Source: Bacteroidota bacterium
Lineage (GTDB): Bacteria > Bacteroidota > Bacteroidia > Chitinophagales > LD1
Reading direction: 5' to 3'
DNA: 27,775 nucleotides
Assembly (NCBI GenBank): GCA_947457525.1
Contig: CANGXE010000003.1
Location: 1 to 27,775 of the forward strand
Part shown: one piece after another, positions 14,335 through 23,000 of the stretch
How the letters are laid out: every line of letters starts with the position of its first letter
Numbering within the stretch: position 1 is the stretch's first letter
Notes under the pieces: generated by a model
Databases searched by the model: none
Seen by the model: the letters and a program-made list of their open reading frames with translations, nothing else
What the model was told of the DNA's origin: nothing
Translations under genes and position numbers: made by a program

Positions 14335-15826
14335 GCCTTTGCTGCAGGCATTTTAACTCAGTAACTAATCGCTCATACTCTTTGGTGCGCATTTCTTCTT
14401 CTCGCATTTTGCGGAGTTGGAGGGGCGCTTCGAATGCGAATTCGTTGATAGCGCCAAGCTTTTCGATTCGCAAAGCTGGGTCGTGCAAGAAGTTAATTTT
14501 CTTTTTCACAGCATCGGTCAATACAAAACCAATGGTGACGGAGTTGGCGTTGTTGTTCAATTCGGGCATGGCGCGGAGCAAAGAGAGCGTGAGGTAATCT
14601 TCACCAGCTTCGTTTTTGCTGATGACGGCATCTACAATCTCTTTTTTGCCTTCGGTGTTGTTCCAAAGTTGGTCCATGTTGCGCATCAACGATTTGGTGA
14701 TCCACCTGCGGTAGTTCTGCTCGCTGATGATGTATTCTAAATCTACTTGATTGCGCGAGAGGTGCAATTCTTTCGATATTTCTTTTAAGTGTTTGGCCGG
14801 TTCGCGGCTCGAGTAGCGAATGAAGTACAATTCATTAAATCCAAAGTATTTGGGCAAGAGATTAGAAATGCGTTGAAATAACATTTCGGGCGAAGCTTTG
14901 TACTTGTCGATGAGTTGAACAATGAGCTCGGGTTTCCAAGTGGTTTGTGCAAAGAAATTTTCGAGGTCGGCAATCAATGTTTCTTTGTTGATGTGTAAGG
15001 CCTGCGCAAAGTAAGCGCCTCTAAAGTTGTTGAGCACGTGGTCAAACGACTCTACTTTGAGCCAAGAGGTAGTCATGGGGCGTTTGTCAATCTTTATCGT
15101 AGCGAAGCCTAGTTCGCGGCCAAACAAAAACACCCTTTGCTGCTCCGTGAGTTTAGTGTTGAAGAGCAAGGTCGGTTTTTCGCCTTTCACAAACACCGAG
15201 CGAAACCCGCGCAACTTGGGGTACTCGACAAAGTCGGTTTCTTTTACATTATAATGATAAACTGTTTCCAAAAGTTTTCGATAGCCATCGGAGTTGAGCT
15301 GTGTGTCAGCGGTGATGTTGTTGTTATTTTTGAAAGTGTCGACTGCGAGTTCTATATCTTCGAAATAGTTGTCGTTCATTTCTTGATAGGAGCGGAGGCA
15401 ACTGAAATAGAAATGTTCTTCTTGAAGGTTGTAATTTCTTGCTATCTCAAACACTGAGTTGATAAGCGCGCTTAGGCGAGTAGGTGCACTGGCCATCATA
15501 CTCATGAGCAAACCTTTATCTACACCAAAAGTATCGAACAAAAAGTCGTTGATGATTTTGAGGTTAAGGACCTGCACCACGGGCGTCAGGTTTTTGTTGA
15601 TTTTGAGCGAAACCAATTGGTCGTAGTTGGTTTCGAGGGCTTTTGCTAATTCAGTGATTTTATCGGGCTTTGGATATTTCTTCCCGTTTTCAATCTCGTT
15701 GAGGTAAGACACTGAAACACCCGACTTGGCCGAGAGTTCTTGAAGGGACAGTTTTTTATCGGAGCGAAGTTTCTTTAGTTTCAAACCAAATATGATGCGG
15801 ATGTTTTCTTCTGTTGTTGTTTCCAT
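14315..15826 (-). CDS. XRE-family regulator with degenerate ImmA/IrrE-like domain, probable glyoxylate-shunt regulator
   Basis: This is a 503-residue protein. An XRE helix-turn-helix lies at about residues 9-66 (LQELSAKSGVSVSYLNEIENG). A long helical region follows, then an ImmA/IrrE-like segment around 200-260, and a C-terminal sensory-type region. The HExxH zinc motif expected in active ImmA/IrrE domains is replaced by RELGF (237-241), so peptidase activity is unlikely. The layout resembles the RamB/ScfR group that controls acetate or short-chain fatty acid metabolism. I chose ATG 15826; the frame extends six codons to a TTG at 15844. It is divergent from aceB and the shared spacer has four AGCGAA elements, so it likely controls both aceBA and itself. 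Ligand and direction of control are unknown. Confidence 0.85.
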   Translation of the reverse strand: METTTEENIRIIFGLKLKKLRSDKKLSLQELSAKSGVSVSYLNEIENGKKYPKPDKITELAKALETNYDQLVSLKINKNLTPVVQVLNLKIINDFLFDTFGVDKGLLMSMMASAPTRLSALINSVFEIARNYNLQEEHFYFSCLRSYQEMNDNYFEDIELAVDTFKNNNNITADTQLNSDGYRKLLETVYHYNVKETDFVEYPKLRGFRSVFVKGEKPTLLFNTKLTEQQRVFLFGRELGFATIKIDKRPMTTSWLKVESFDHVLNNFRGAYFAQALHINKETLIADLENFFAQTTWKPELIVQLIDKYKASPEMLFQRISNLLPKYFGFNELYFIRYSSREPAKHLKEISKELHLSRNQVDLEYIISEQNYRRWITKSLMRNMDQLWNNTEGKKEIVDAVISKNEAGEDYLTLSLLRAMPELNNNANSVTIGFVLTDAVKKKINFLHDPALRIEKLGAINEFAFEAPLQLRKMREEEMRTKEYERLVTELKCLQQRPNNPYS

Positions 15827-15892
15827 GTTGGGGTTGGGTTTCAAGTCCTAGGTCAGTTTCCTTTTTTGGTCAGGAAAGTTGATTTCAGCGAA

Positions 15893-15900
15893 CAAAGATA
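15893..15900 (-). promoter_or_regulatory. -7 promoter element for the XRE regulator gene
   Basis: On the minus strand this reads TATCTTTG, an exact match to TAnnTTTG, 66 bases before the ATG at 15826. It lies between the AGCGAA copies at 15887 and 15905, which fits autoregulation. No clear -33 TTG is present. Confidence 0.5.
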
Positions 15901-15934
15901 CAAAAGCGAAAATTTCTACATAGCGAAATTTCGC

Positions 15935-15965
15935 TTGTTTATTTAAAAATCAAAATCCATATTTG
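15935..15965 (+). promoter_or_regulatory. promoter of aceB-aceA
   Basis: TTG (15935-15937) and CATATTTG (15958-15965, one mismatch to TAnnTTTG) are 20 bases apart, which fits the Bacteroidota -33/-7 arrangement. The palindromic operator abuts the -33 and another AGCGAA copy covers the expected start site, so a bound regulator would block transcription. Confidence 0.55.
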
Positions 15966-15982
15966 CAGCGAAAATTTCGAAC

Positions 15983-17581
15983 ATGGCAAATCATACATCA
16001 ATTGACGGCTTAACATTACTGGCTCCCATCGAAGAAAGCTATCAATCTATCCTTACTCCCGAGGCACTAGCCTTTGTGGTAAAACTGCAACGTACCTTTA
16101 ACAAGTGCAGATTGGAGTTGTTGGCGGCTCGTGTAGAACGCCAAAAAGCGATTGATGCCGGCAAGTTGCCTGACTTTTTGCCTGAAACGGCTGCCATTCG
16201 AGAAGGCGATTGGGTAGCGGCTCCCATTCCTGCTGACATTCAAGACAGACGCGTAGAAATCACTGGCCCTGTGGACCGCAAGATGATTATCAACGCTTTG
16301 AACTCGGGTGCGAAGGTGTTCATGGCCGACTTTGAAGATTCAAACTCACCATTTTGGGCCAATAACATTGACGGTCAAATCAATTTGCGCGATGCGATTA
16401 ACAAAACTATCAGCTATTTTAACCCCGACAACGGCAAATCGTACAAACTCAATGAACAAACTGCTGTGTTGATGGTACGTCCGCGCGGATGGCACTTGAA
16501 TGAAAAACACGTGTTGGTAGATGGCGAAGTGATGAGCGGTTCTTTGTTTGATTTTGGTCTATTCTTTTTCCACAATGCAAAACAGCTTTTGGCCAATGGC
16601 ACAGGTCCTTATTTCTATTTACCAAAAATGGAAAGTCACTTGGAGGCTCGCCTTTGGAATGATGTATTCGTGTTAGCGCAAGACGAATTGGGTGTGGCGC
16701 AAAACTCCATCAAAGCAACGGTATTGATTGAAACGATTACGGCAACTTTCGAGTTGCACGAAATTATTTATGAATTGCGTAATCACATGGCCGGATTGAA
16801 CTGCGGTCGTTGGGACTATATATTCTCTTATATCAAGAAACTTAGAAACGTAGAAGGTTACATATTGCCTGACCGCGGCCAGGTGACTATGGCGGTGCCT
16901 TTTATGGCGTCTTACAGCAAGTTAGTGATCCAAACTTGCCACAAACGTAAAGTGCACGCTATGGGCGGCATGAGTGCTTTTATTCCAATTAAAAATGACG
17001 AAGCGGCTAACAATGCAGCTATCGAAAAAGTGCGCCAAGATAAATTGCGTGAAGTCACCAACGGTCACGATGGCACATGGGTGGCTCACCCCGGCTTAGT
17101 GAAAGTGGCGATGGATATTTTCAACGAACACATGACTACGCCAAATAACTATCATGTATTGCGTGCCGGAGAAGTGTACACGCAGAAAGACTTGCTGACT
17201 CCATCTGAAGGAACGACTACCGAAGCCGGATTGCGCATGAACATTAATGTAGGGGTGCTTTACATCGAAAGCTGGTTGCGCGGAGTTGGTGCTGCGGCTT
17301 TACATAACTTGATGGAAGATGCGGCTACTGCCGAAATCTCCCGCACTCAAGTTTGGCAATGGATTAAAACCGGCAGTAAGTTAGACGATGGTCGTGTTAT
17401 TACTTACGATTTGTTTAAAGCTATATTGCCGAGCGAATTAGAGCAAGTGAAAGCCTATGTAGGCGAAGCGGCTTACAACACACCAACCATGAAACGAGCT
17501 ATCGAATTGTTTGATGAATTGGTGCAGCAAGGCAACTATGTAGAGTTTTTGACATTACCGGCTTATGAAGAAATAGTGTAA
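15983..17581 (+). CDS. aceB: malate synthase A
   Basis: This 532-residue enzyme condenses glyoxylate with acetyl-CoA to malate, the second step of the glyoxylate shunt. Its length matches malate synthase A (about 530) and not the roughly 720-residue G form. Visible motifs are ITGPVDRKM near 93-101, MADFEDSNSPFW (114-125), VRPRGWHLNEKH (165-176, with the glyoxylate-binding arginine), VLIETITATFELHEI (247-261) and the C-terminal region with LDDGRVITYD. It is the first gene of the aceB-aceA pair, 80 bases before aceA, and is divergent from the XRE regulator. Growth on acetate, fatty acids or other C2 sources is implied. Confidence 0.97.
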   Translation: MANHTSIDGLTLLAPIEESYQSILTPEALAFVVKLQRTFNKCRLELLAARVERQKAIDAGKLPDFLPETAAIREGDWVAAPIPADIQDRRVEITGPVDRKMIINALNSGAKVFMADFEDSNSPFWANNIDGQINLRDAINKTISYFNPDNGKSYKLNEQTAVLMVRPRGWHLNEKHVLVDGEVMSGSLFDFGLFFFHNAKQLLANGTGPYFYLPKMESHLEARLWNDVFVLAQDELGVAQNSIKATVLIETITATFELHEIIYELRNHMAGLNCGRWDYIFSYIKKLRNVEGYILPDRGQVTMAVPFMASYSKLVIQTCHKRKVHAMGGMSAFIPIKNDEAANNAAIEKVRQDKLREVTNGHDGTWVAHPGLVKVAMDIFNEHMTTPNNYHVLRAGEVYTQKDLLTPSEGTTTEAGLRMNINVGVLYIESWLRGVGAAALHNLMEDAATAEISRTQVWQWIKTGSKLDDGRVITYDLFKAILPSELEQVKAYVGEAAYNTPTMKRAIELFDELVQQGNYVEFLTLPAYEEIV

Positions 17582-17661
17582 ACTAGAAATAAGATAACAG
17601 ACATAAGACAAAAGATAACTAATTAAATATTTCACCTCACCAAACCAAATACGTCTTTAAA

Positions 17662-18942
17662 ATGGCAACAAAACAAGAAAGAGCCGCAGCGCTCAAAAAA
17701 GAATGGGAAACCAATCCGCGTTGGGAAAATGTAACTCGTCCTTACTCAGCTGAAGAAGTGATAAACATCGCTGGCTCTGTAGAAATTGAGTACACCTTGG
17801 CCCGCAATGGAGCAAACCGTTTGTGGAACCTTTTGCAAACTGACTCATGGGTAGCCGGTTTGGGTGCGCTTACAGGCAACCAAGCCGTGCAAGAAGTGAC
17901 AGCAGGCATGAAAGCGATTTACTTGTCAGGCTGGCAAGTGGCAGCAGATGCCAACTTGGGTAGCGAGATGTATCCTGACCAGAGTTTATATCCGGCCAAC
18001 TCAGTTCCGGCTGTGGTTAAGCGTATTAATAACGCCCTTTTGCGCAGAGATCAAATTGAATATATGGAAGGCGAACCAACTCGCCATTGGATGGTGCCTA
18101 TCGTAGCCGATGCAGAAGCCGGCTTTGGTGGCAACTTGAACGCTTTCGAATTGATGAAAGGAATGATTGAAGCAGGTGCTGCGGGTGTGCATTGGGAAGA
18201 CCAATTGGCATCAGCTAAAAAATGTGGTCACTTGGGTGGCAAAGTATTGGTGCCTACACAAGAAGCTATCAACAAATTAGTTGCCGCTCGTTTGGCTGCT
18301 GACGTTTGCAACACACCTACTTTGGTAATTGCGCGTACAGATGCAGAAGCTGCTAACTTGATTACCGCTGATATAGACCCGCGTGATACTCGTTTCATCA
18401 CCGGAGAAAGAACACTTGAAGGATTTTATTACGTGAAAAACGGTTTAGAGCAAGGTATCGACAGAGGTTTGTCTTATGCGCCTTACGCAGACCTAATTTG
18501 GATGGAAACCGGCAACCCGGACTTAGGTTTGGCGCGCGAGTTTGCTCAAGGCATTCATGCTAAATATCCGGGAAAAATGTTGGCCTACAACTGTTCGCCA
18601 TCGTTCAACTGGGCAAAATATATGGACGAAAAAGCCATGTTGACTTTCCGCGAAGACATCGCTGCTATGGGTTATAAATTCCAATTCATCACGCTTGCAG
18701 GTTTCCACGCTTTGAACTCTTCTATGTTTGATTTATCTAAAAACTATGTAGAGCGCGGCATGGCCGGATTTAGCGAAATGCAACAACGAGAATTCGCTAT
18801 GGAAAAAGATGGTTTCAAAGCTATCAAACACCAATCGTTTGTAGGTACAGGTTATTTTGATGCCGTACAAAACGTGGTACAACAAGGAAAATCATCTACT
18901 ACGGCTCTTGCTGGTTCTACAGAAACCGAGCAATTCCACTAG
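17662..18942 (+). CDS. aceA: isocitrate lyase
   Basis: This 426-residue enzyme cleaves isocitrate to succinate and glyoxylate, the first step of the glyoxylate shunt. The catalytic signature KKCGH is at residues 186-190 with C188. Other family sequences are YLSGWQVAADAN (87-98), IVADAEAGFGG (147-157), HWEDQLASAKKCGHLGGKVLVPT and FQFITLAGFHALN. The length is that of the short bacterial form. It follows aceB by 80 bases with no terminator or clear promoter between them, so both are probably one transcript from the operator-rich aceB promoter. A strong terminator follows it. Confidence 0.98.
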   Translation: MATKQERAAALKKEWETNPRWENVTRPYSAEEVINIAGSVEIEYTLARNGANRLWNLLQTDSWVAGLGALTGNQAVQEVTAGMKAIYLSGWQVAADANLGSEMYPDQSLYPANSVPAVVKRINNALLRRDQIEYMEGEPTRHWMVPIVADAEAGFGGNLNAFELMKGMIEAGAAGVHWEDQLASAKKCGHLGGKVLVPTQEAINKLVAARLAADVCNTPTLVIARTDAEAANLITADIDPRDTRFITGERTLEGFYYVKNGLEQGIDRGLSYAPYADLIWMETGNPDLGLAREFAQGIHAKYPGKMLAYNCSPSFNWAKYMDEKAMLTFREDIAAMGYKFQFITLAGFHALNSSMFDLSKNYVERGMAGFSEMQQREFAMEKDGFKAIKHQSFVGTGYFDAVQNVVQQGKSSTTALAGSTETEQFH

Positions 18943-18973
18943 TCGATTAAATTTTGGTTAGCATAAGTACGAG

Positions 18974-19004
18974 GCCCGCATCACGAAAGTGAGCGGGCTT
19001 TTTT
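18974..19004 (+). terminator. intrinsic terminator after aceA
   Basis: GCCCGC (18974-18979) pairs with GCGGGC (18993-18998) and TCAC (18981-18984) with GTGA (18989-18992), around a GAAA tetraloop with one bulged A. Six T residues follow (18999-19004). It lies 31 bases after the aceA stop. Confidence 0.9.
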
Positions 19005-19166
19005 GTAATGCTTATAAACTAAATGAATGCCATCATCAACCTGCTAGTTACGCTGTAAATATACTCAGCACTTACCCTTTCCCGCATAGCCCCCGATTGG
19101 AACTCCTAAAACAAAAATAGTCTTTAGAATGAAGTTCGTTGTATTCAAAAAAGGTAAAATCATTTC

Positions 19167-19913
19167 TTATCTATTCATTCCTAAGTTAGCTCGATGCAGT
19201 GCAGGCACTCCCACGCCAATCAATGTACCAACCGCATAACCAACAATAATGTCTGACCAGAAATGTTTACCTGCTTTATAACGTAAAAAACCGGTGAAGG
19301 CAGGTAGTAAAGCGGAAAGACTCCATACCATAGGGCGAAATTTAGAGTTTGGATTATAGTCAGCATAAGTTTTGGCGAAGAAGAAACTCATGGCCGCAGT
19401 GGTAGAGGTGTGTCCGCTGAAAAATGATTTGAAATTATCAAGTTTACGCTTTTTCGCCATGGGAACGTTTGGGTTGTAGACATATGGTCTAGTGCGTCCT
19501 ACAGCTTCTTTTATAAAATTGGTGGCGGCAATGTTGAGTAAAAATACTTGAGCACCCATGGTGGCAATTTTACCAAAGTCTTTACGGCTGTTGGTGTTGG
19601 CTAGGTGAAAGAGAGGTAACGCCATAGCGGCAAACATAAGCGCATCGCTTGATAGGGCAATCTTTTTTGAGTAATGGTTTGTGGCGCTTCGGTCAAACAT
19701 ATTGATGTTCATGCGGTCAAGTGCAAGTATGGTTTCCTCCGAAGGCAGTGTTTTGCTTTTCCCCCAAGCGTAAGAAGCGGCCAGCACGGAAATGGCGCTA
19801 AAACTGATGGGTACATCTACTTGGGTAGAAAATTTATAGGGCGACCGAAAACCCTGCCCCATGGACGGCAGAAACAGAAGACAAGCTAATGCAATTATAA
19901 ACAACTTTTTCAT
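19167..19913 (-). CDS. exported PAP2-family phosphatase
   Basis: This is a 248-residue protein of the PAP2 (type 2 phosphatidic acid phosphatase) superfamily. All three active-site motifs are visible: KEAVGRTRP (K-x6-RP), FFSGHTS (SGH) and RYKAGKHFWSD (R-x5-H-x3-D). It begins with a clear signal peptide, MKKLFIIALACLLFLPSMGQ, so I chose the ATG at 19913; an in-frame ATG at 20027 would bury that signal. Hydrophobic segments in the rest suggest a periplasmic face of the membrane. Members dephosphorylate undecaprenyl diphosphate, lipid A or phosphatidate; which one applies cannot be read here. It is divergent from the large PKD protein gene. Confidence 0.88.
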   Translation of the reverse strand: MKKLFIIALACLLFLPSMGQGFRSPYKFSTQVDVPISFSAISVLAASYAWGKSKTLPSEETILALDRMNINMFDRSATNHYSKKIALSSDALMFAAMALPLFHLANTNSRKDFGKIATMGAQVFLLNIAATNFIKEAVGRTRPYVYNPNVPMAKKRKLDNFKSFFSGHTSTTAAMSFFFAKTYADYNPNSKFRPMVWSLSALLPAFTGFLRYKAGKHFWSDIIVGYAVGTLIGVGVPALHRANLGMNR

Positions 19914-20026
19914 CAACAAAATGGTTTTATAGCAATGAAAGAATGGGGATAAAAAGCTTGGGTATACTGAAACATTTTTGCCCTTTGACAAGTCTAATCT
20001 ATTATTAAATTGCACACTATTAAACA

Positions 20027-20058
20027 AGATGCAACACTAAAGGAACATTTTTGCATCT
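20027..20058. promoter_or_regulatory. inverted repeat upstream of the PKD protein gene
   Basis: AGATGCAA (20027-20034) and TTGCATCT (20051-20058) are perfect 8-bp inverted arms with a 16-base spacer, 26 bases before the ATG at 20084. There is no T-run, so this is more likely an operator or 5' leader hairpin than a terminator. Confidence 0.4.
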
Positions 20059-20083
20059 ATAAGTCATAATAAAAGGAAAACGA

Positions 20084-23000
20084 ATGAGAAGAATTTTTAC
20101 CTTATTGATTATACTAATTGGTGGATGGATAGGAGCGAAGGCGCAGGTGAGTTGTGCGTTTACTACCGATAGGATTAATGGATGTCCATCGCTAGTGGTG
20201 GAGTTTACCGACCAGTCTACAGGTGGTGTCACCTCCCATTTTTGGGATTTTGATGGTGCAGGAACTTCTATCAATGCTAATCCAACGGCAACCTTCGTCA
20301 ATCCCGGTATTTACAACGTGAAGCATGTTGTTTCTAACGGCACAAGTAGTGATAGTTGTTTCCAACAAATTAGAGTTTTTTTACCGGCTGCGCCCAATTT
20401 TACAGCTCCCAACCCGAATGGTTGCGCTCAACCTTGCCACTCCGTATCGTTCATTAATCAAACTATACTCGGAGAAAGTGCTGTGCAGCAATACGTTTGG
20501 GACTTTGGTGATGGCTCTTTGCCACAATCTGGTTTTAGCGTGACCCATTGTTTTAGCAACGTAGGCTCATTCAATATTACTCTTGTGGCTCTCGATAGCA
20601 ATGGCTGCCAAACAAGTATCATCAAACCGAATTTTATCACCATCGGCAATCCGCCTAGTATTACGAACATTACTGCTACACCAACTCAATCTTGCGTATC
20701 ACCACAATTGGTCAACTTTACATCAACAGTAAATACTCCAAACGGAAGTCCGAGCTACTGCTGGGTGTTCAATGGTGCCTCTTGTGGGTCATCGTTGCCT
20801 AACCCCGGCCAAGTGTTTTTCACCGGTTTATATCAACCTTACCTACTATTAACCGATGGATTTGGTTGCACCGATACCGCTTTTACCAACGTAGCGGTTA
20901 CTGTAGTGAACGCAGGTTTCCGGGTGTCAAACGTCAATGCATGTACGAACATTCCAATTCAGTTTACAGACACCTCTAATTTTGCTTCGAGCTGGGTATG
21001 GGACTTTGGAGATGGAACACCAAACTCCACACAAAAAAACCCATCACACGTTTATGCTGCGAATGGTACCTATACCATTACGCTTACAGCCACTTTCAAC
21101 GGCTGCACCGACACCGAAACCAAAGTAGCATTCATAAATGTAACTACACCTGTGCCGGTCTCATTCACTTCACCCGACACATCAGCTTGTGTAGCTCCGC
21201 TCCTCGTTAACTTTACGAGCAATGCCCCCGGAGCTACTTCTTACAATTGGACATTTGGTGATGGTTCCCCAGCGGCAACAGTGGCCAATCCAAGTCACAC
21301 GTATACGGCTAATGGAAATTACACGGTGAACTTAAGTGTGACAAATGCAGCGGGTTGTGTAAGCAGCGCTACCCGCACAGCTTTTATTAAAATAGGAGCG
21401 CTAAATGCTACCTTTAGTGTTGATTCACCGCTGGGGTGTACACCACACTTAGTGAACTTTACTCCTCAAGTTACGAGCAATTCACCTATTGTGAGTTACC
21501 AATGGAATTTTGGTAATGGAAATACTTCTATTTTGCAAAATCCATCAGTTACCTACACGACAAGTGGACAGTTTTTGCCTACATTGATAGTGACTAACGC
21601 GGATGGATGCACGGACACGATCATTTATCCCGGTATAATTCAAATTGGCCAGACACTTAATCCCGATTTTAGTGCAATGCCGCTCATTCAATGTATAAAT
21701 CAAGAGGTAGTGTTTACGAATTTAACTATCGGAGTAGATACTCAGACTATATATCTCTGGGAATTTGGAGACGGGCAGACCAGTAATTTCCCAAACCCTA
21801 CCCATGCCTACTCAGATATAGGTTTTTATGATATATCATTGACGGTAATTAATCAAGGTTGTGTAAGTAAGTTAACTTTTATAGATTATATTGAGATTGT
21901 TGTACCCAAAGCTGATTTTAATTTTGATTTTGATTGCAATAATCCAACTATTGTCACTTTCAGAGACACATCCCAAGGAGCAGATACATGGTTTTGGGAT
22001 TTTGGCGATGGTACCAGCAGTACGGTTCAAAGCCCGGTTCATACGTTCCCTTCACAAAATTCTTACACTGTTACGCTAGTGGTAACTAATAACACCACCG
22101 GTTGTGTAGATTCACTTAAAAAGACCTTGCCAATTGGTCAACCTTTAGCCGGTTTTAGAGCCGATACTTTAGTGGGCTGCGCACCTTTTACGGTTAATTT
22201 TACGGACACCTCCACTTTCGCTAGTTCATGGTCTTGGAGCTTTGGGGATGGCGGTACAAGTACTCTTAAAAATCCTAAACGGACTTATTCTGACACTGGA
22301 TTATACACAGTTAGGTTGGTAATTAACCCCGGAGCTACATGTACGGACACTATAATCAAAACTAGCTATATCCGTGTCAACGGAGCCAAAGCCGGCTTCA
22401 ATGTATTGCCCGGCTTATCAGGCTGTATTCCTTTTACGCCAAACGTAACAAACACCAGCACTTCCTTCAACGGAACTATTACTTCATATCTATGGACATC
22501 AGGCATTGGCGATACTAGCTTTGCTGTGGCGCCAACTTTTACATACACCACCACTGGTAACAGTACGTTGCGATTACGTGTAACGGATTCAAACGGCTGT
22601 ACTTCTACTTTTCAACGAACTATCAATCGGGTGAATAATGAAGCTCGATTTGTTAGCGACACCGTGTTTTGCCCGGGAGAGGCGGTTAAATTTACCAACC
22701 AATCAACAGGGTCCAATAATTACTTGTGGTTGTTTGGAGATGGAGCCACTTCTACACAGACCAGCCCTACACACTTTTACACTAATTCAGGCGTTTATGG
22801 CGTTACCTTAGTCGCCAATAACACTACACTAGGTTGCAGTGACACTTTATTTGTTCCAAACTTAGTCAACGTAGACACCCCTTCGGCAGACTTTTTTGTG
22901 ACTACCACTTTCTCGCCTTGTCCTCCGTTTCCGGTGCAGTTTTTTAATACGACTAACCGATTTGATTTAAACTGGTTGTGGTATTTTGGGGATGGCGACA

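Larger units (their letters stand above)
15887..15979. promoter_or_regulatory. AGCGAA operator-like array between the XRE regulator gene and aceB
   Basis: AGCGAA occurs four times on the plus strand, starting at 15887, 15905, 15922 and 15967 (steps of 18, 17 and 45 bases). Two copies extend to AGCGAAAATTTC (15905-15916 and 15967-15978). The copy at 15922-15935 is the perfect 14-bp palindrome AGCGAAATTTCGCT. The copies flank the minus-strand -7 element of the regulator gene, and they lie against the aceB -33 element and just after its -7 element. This is what a dual, autoregulating repressor would look like. Confidence 0.7.

Noticed and set aside
14417..14740. A 107-codon plus-strand frame antisense to the XRE regulator gene
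   Set aside because: It lies fully inside a well-supported gene and has no recognisable protein features.
18943..19166. A possible small gene or RNA in the gap between aceA and the PAP2 gene
   Set aside because: Apart from the aceA terminator I see no coding frame, tRNA-like or conserved RNA structure here.
19914..20027. A 38-codon N-terminal extension of the PAP2 phosphatase
   Set aside because: It would place a typical signal peptide in the interior; the ATG at 19913 starts exactly at the signal peptide.
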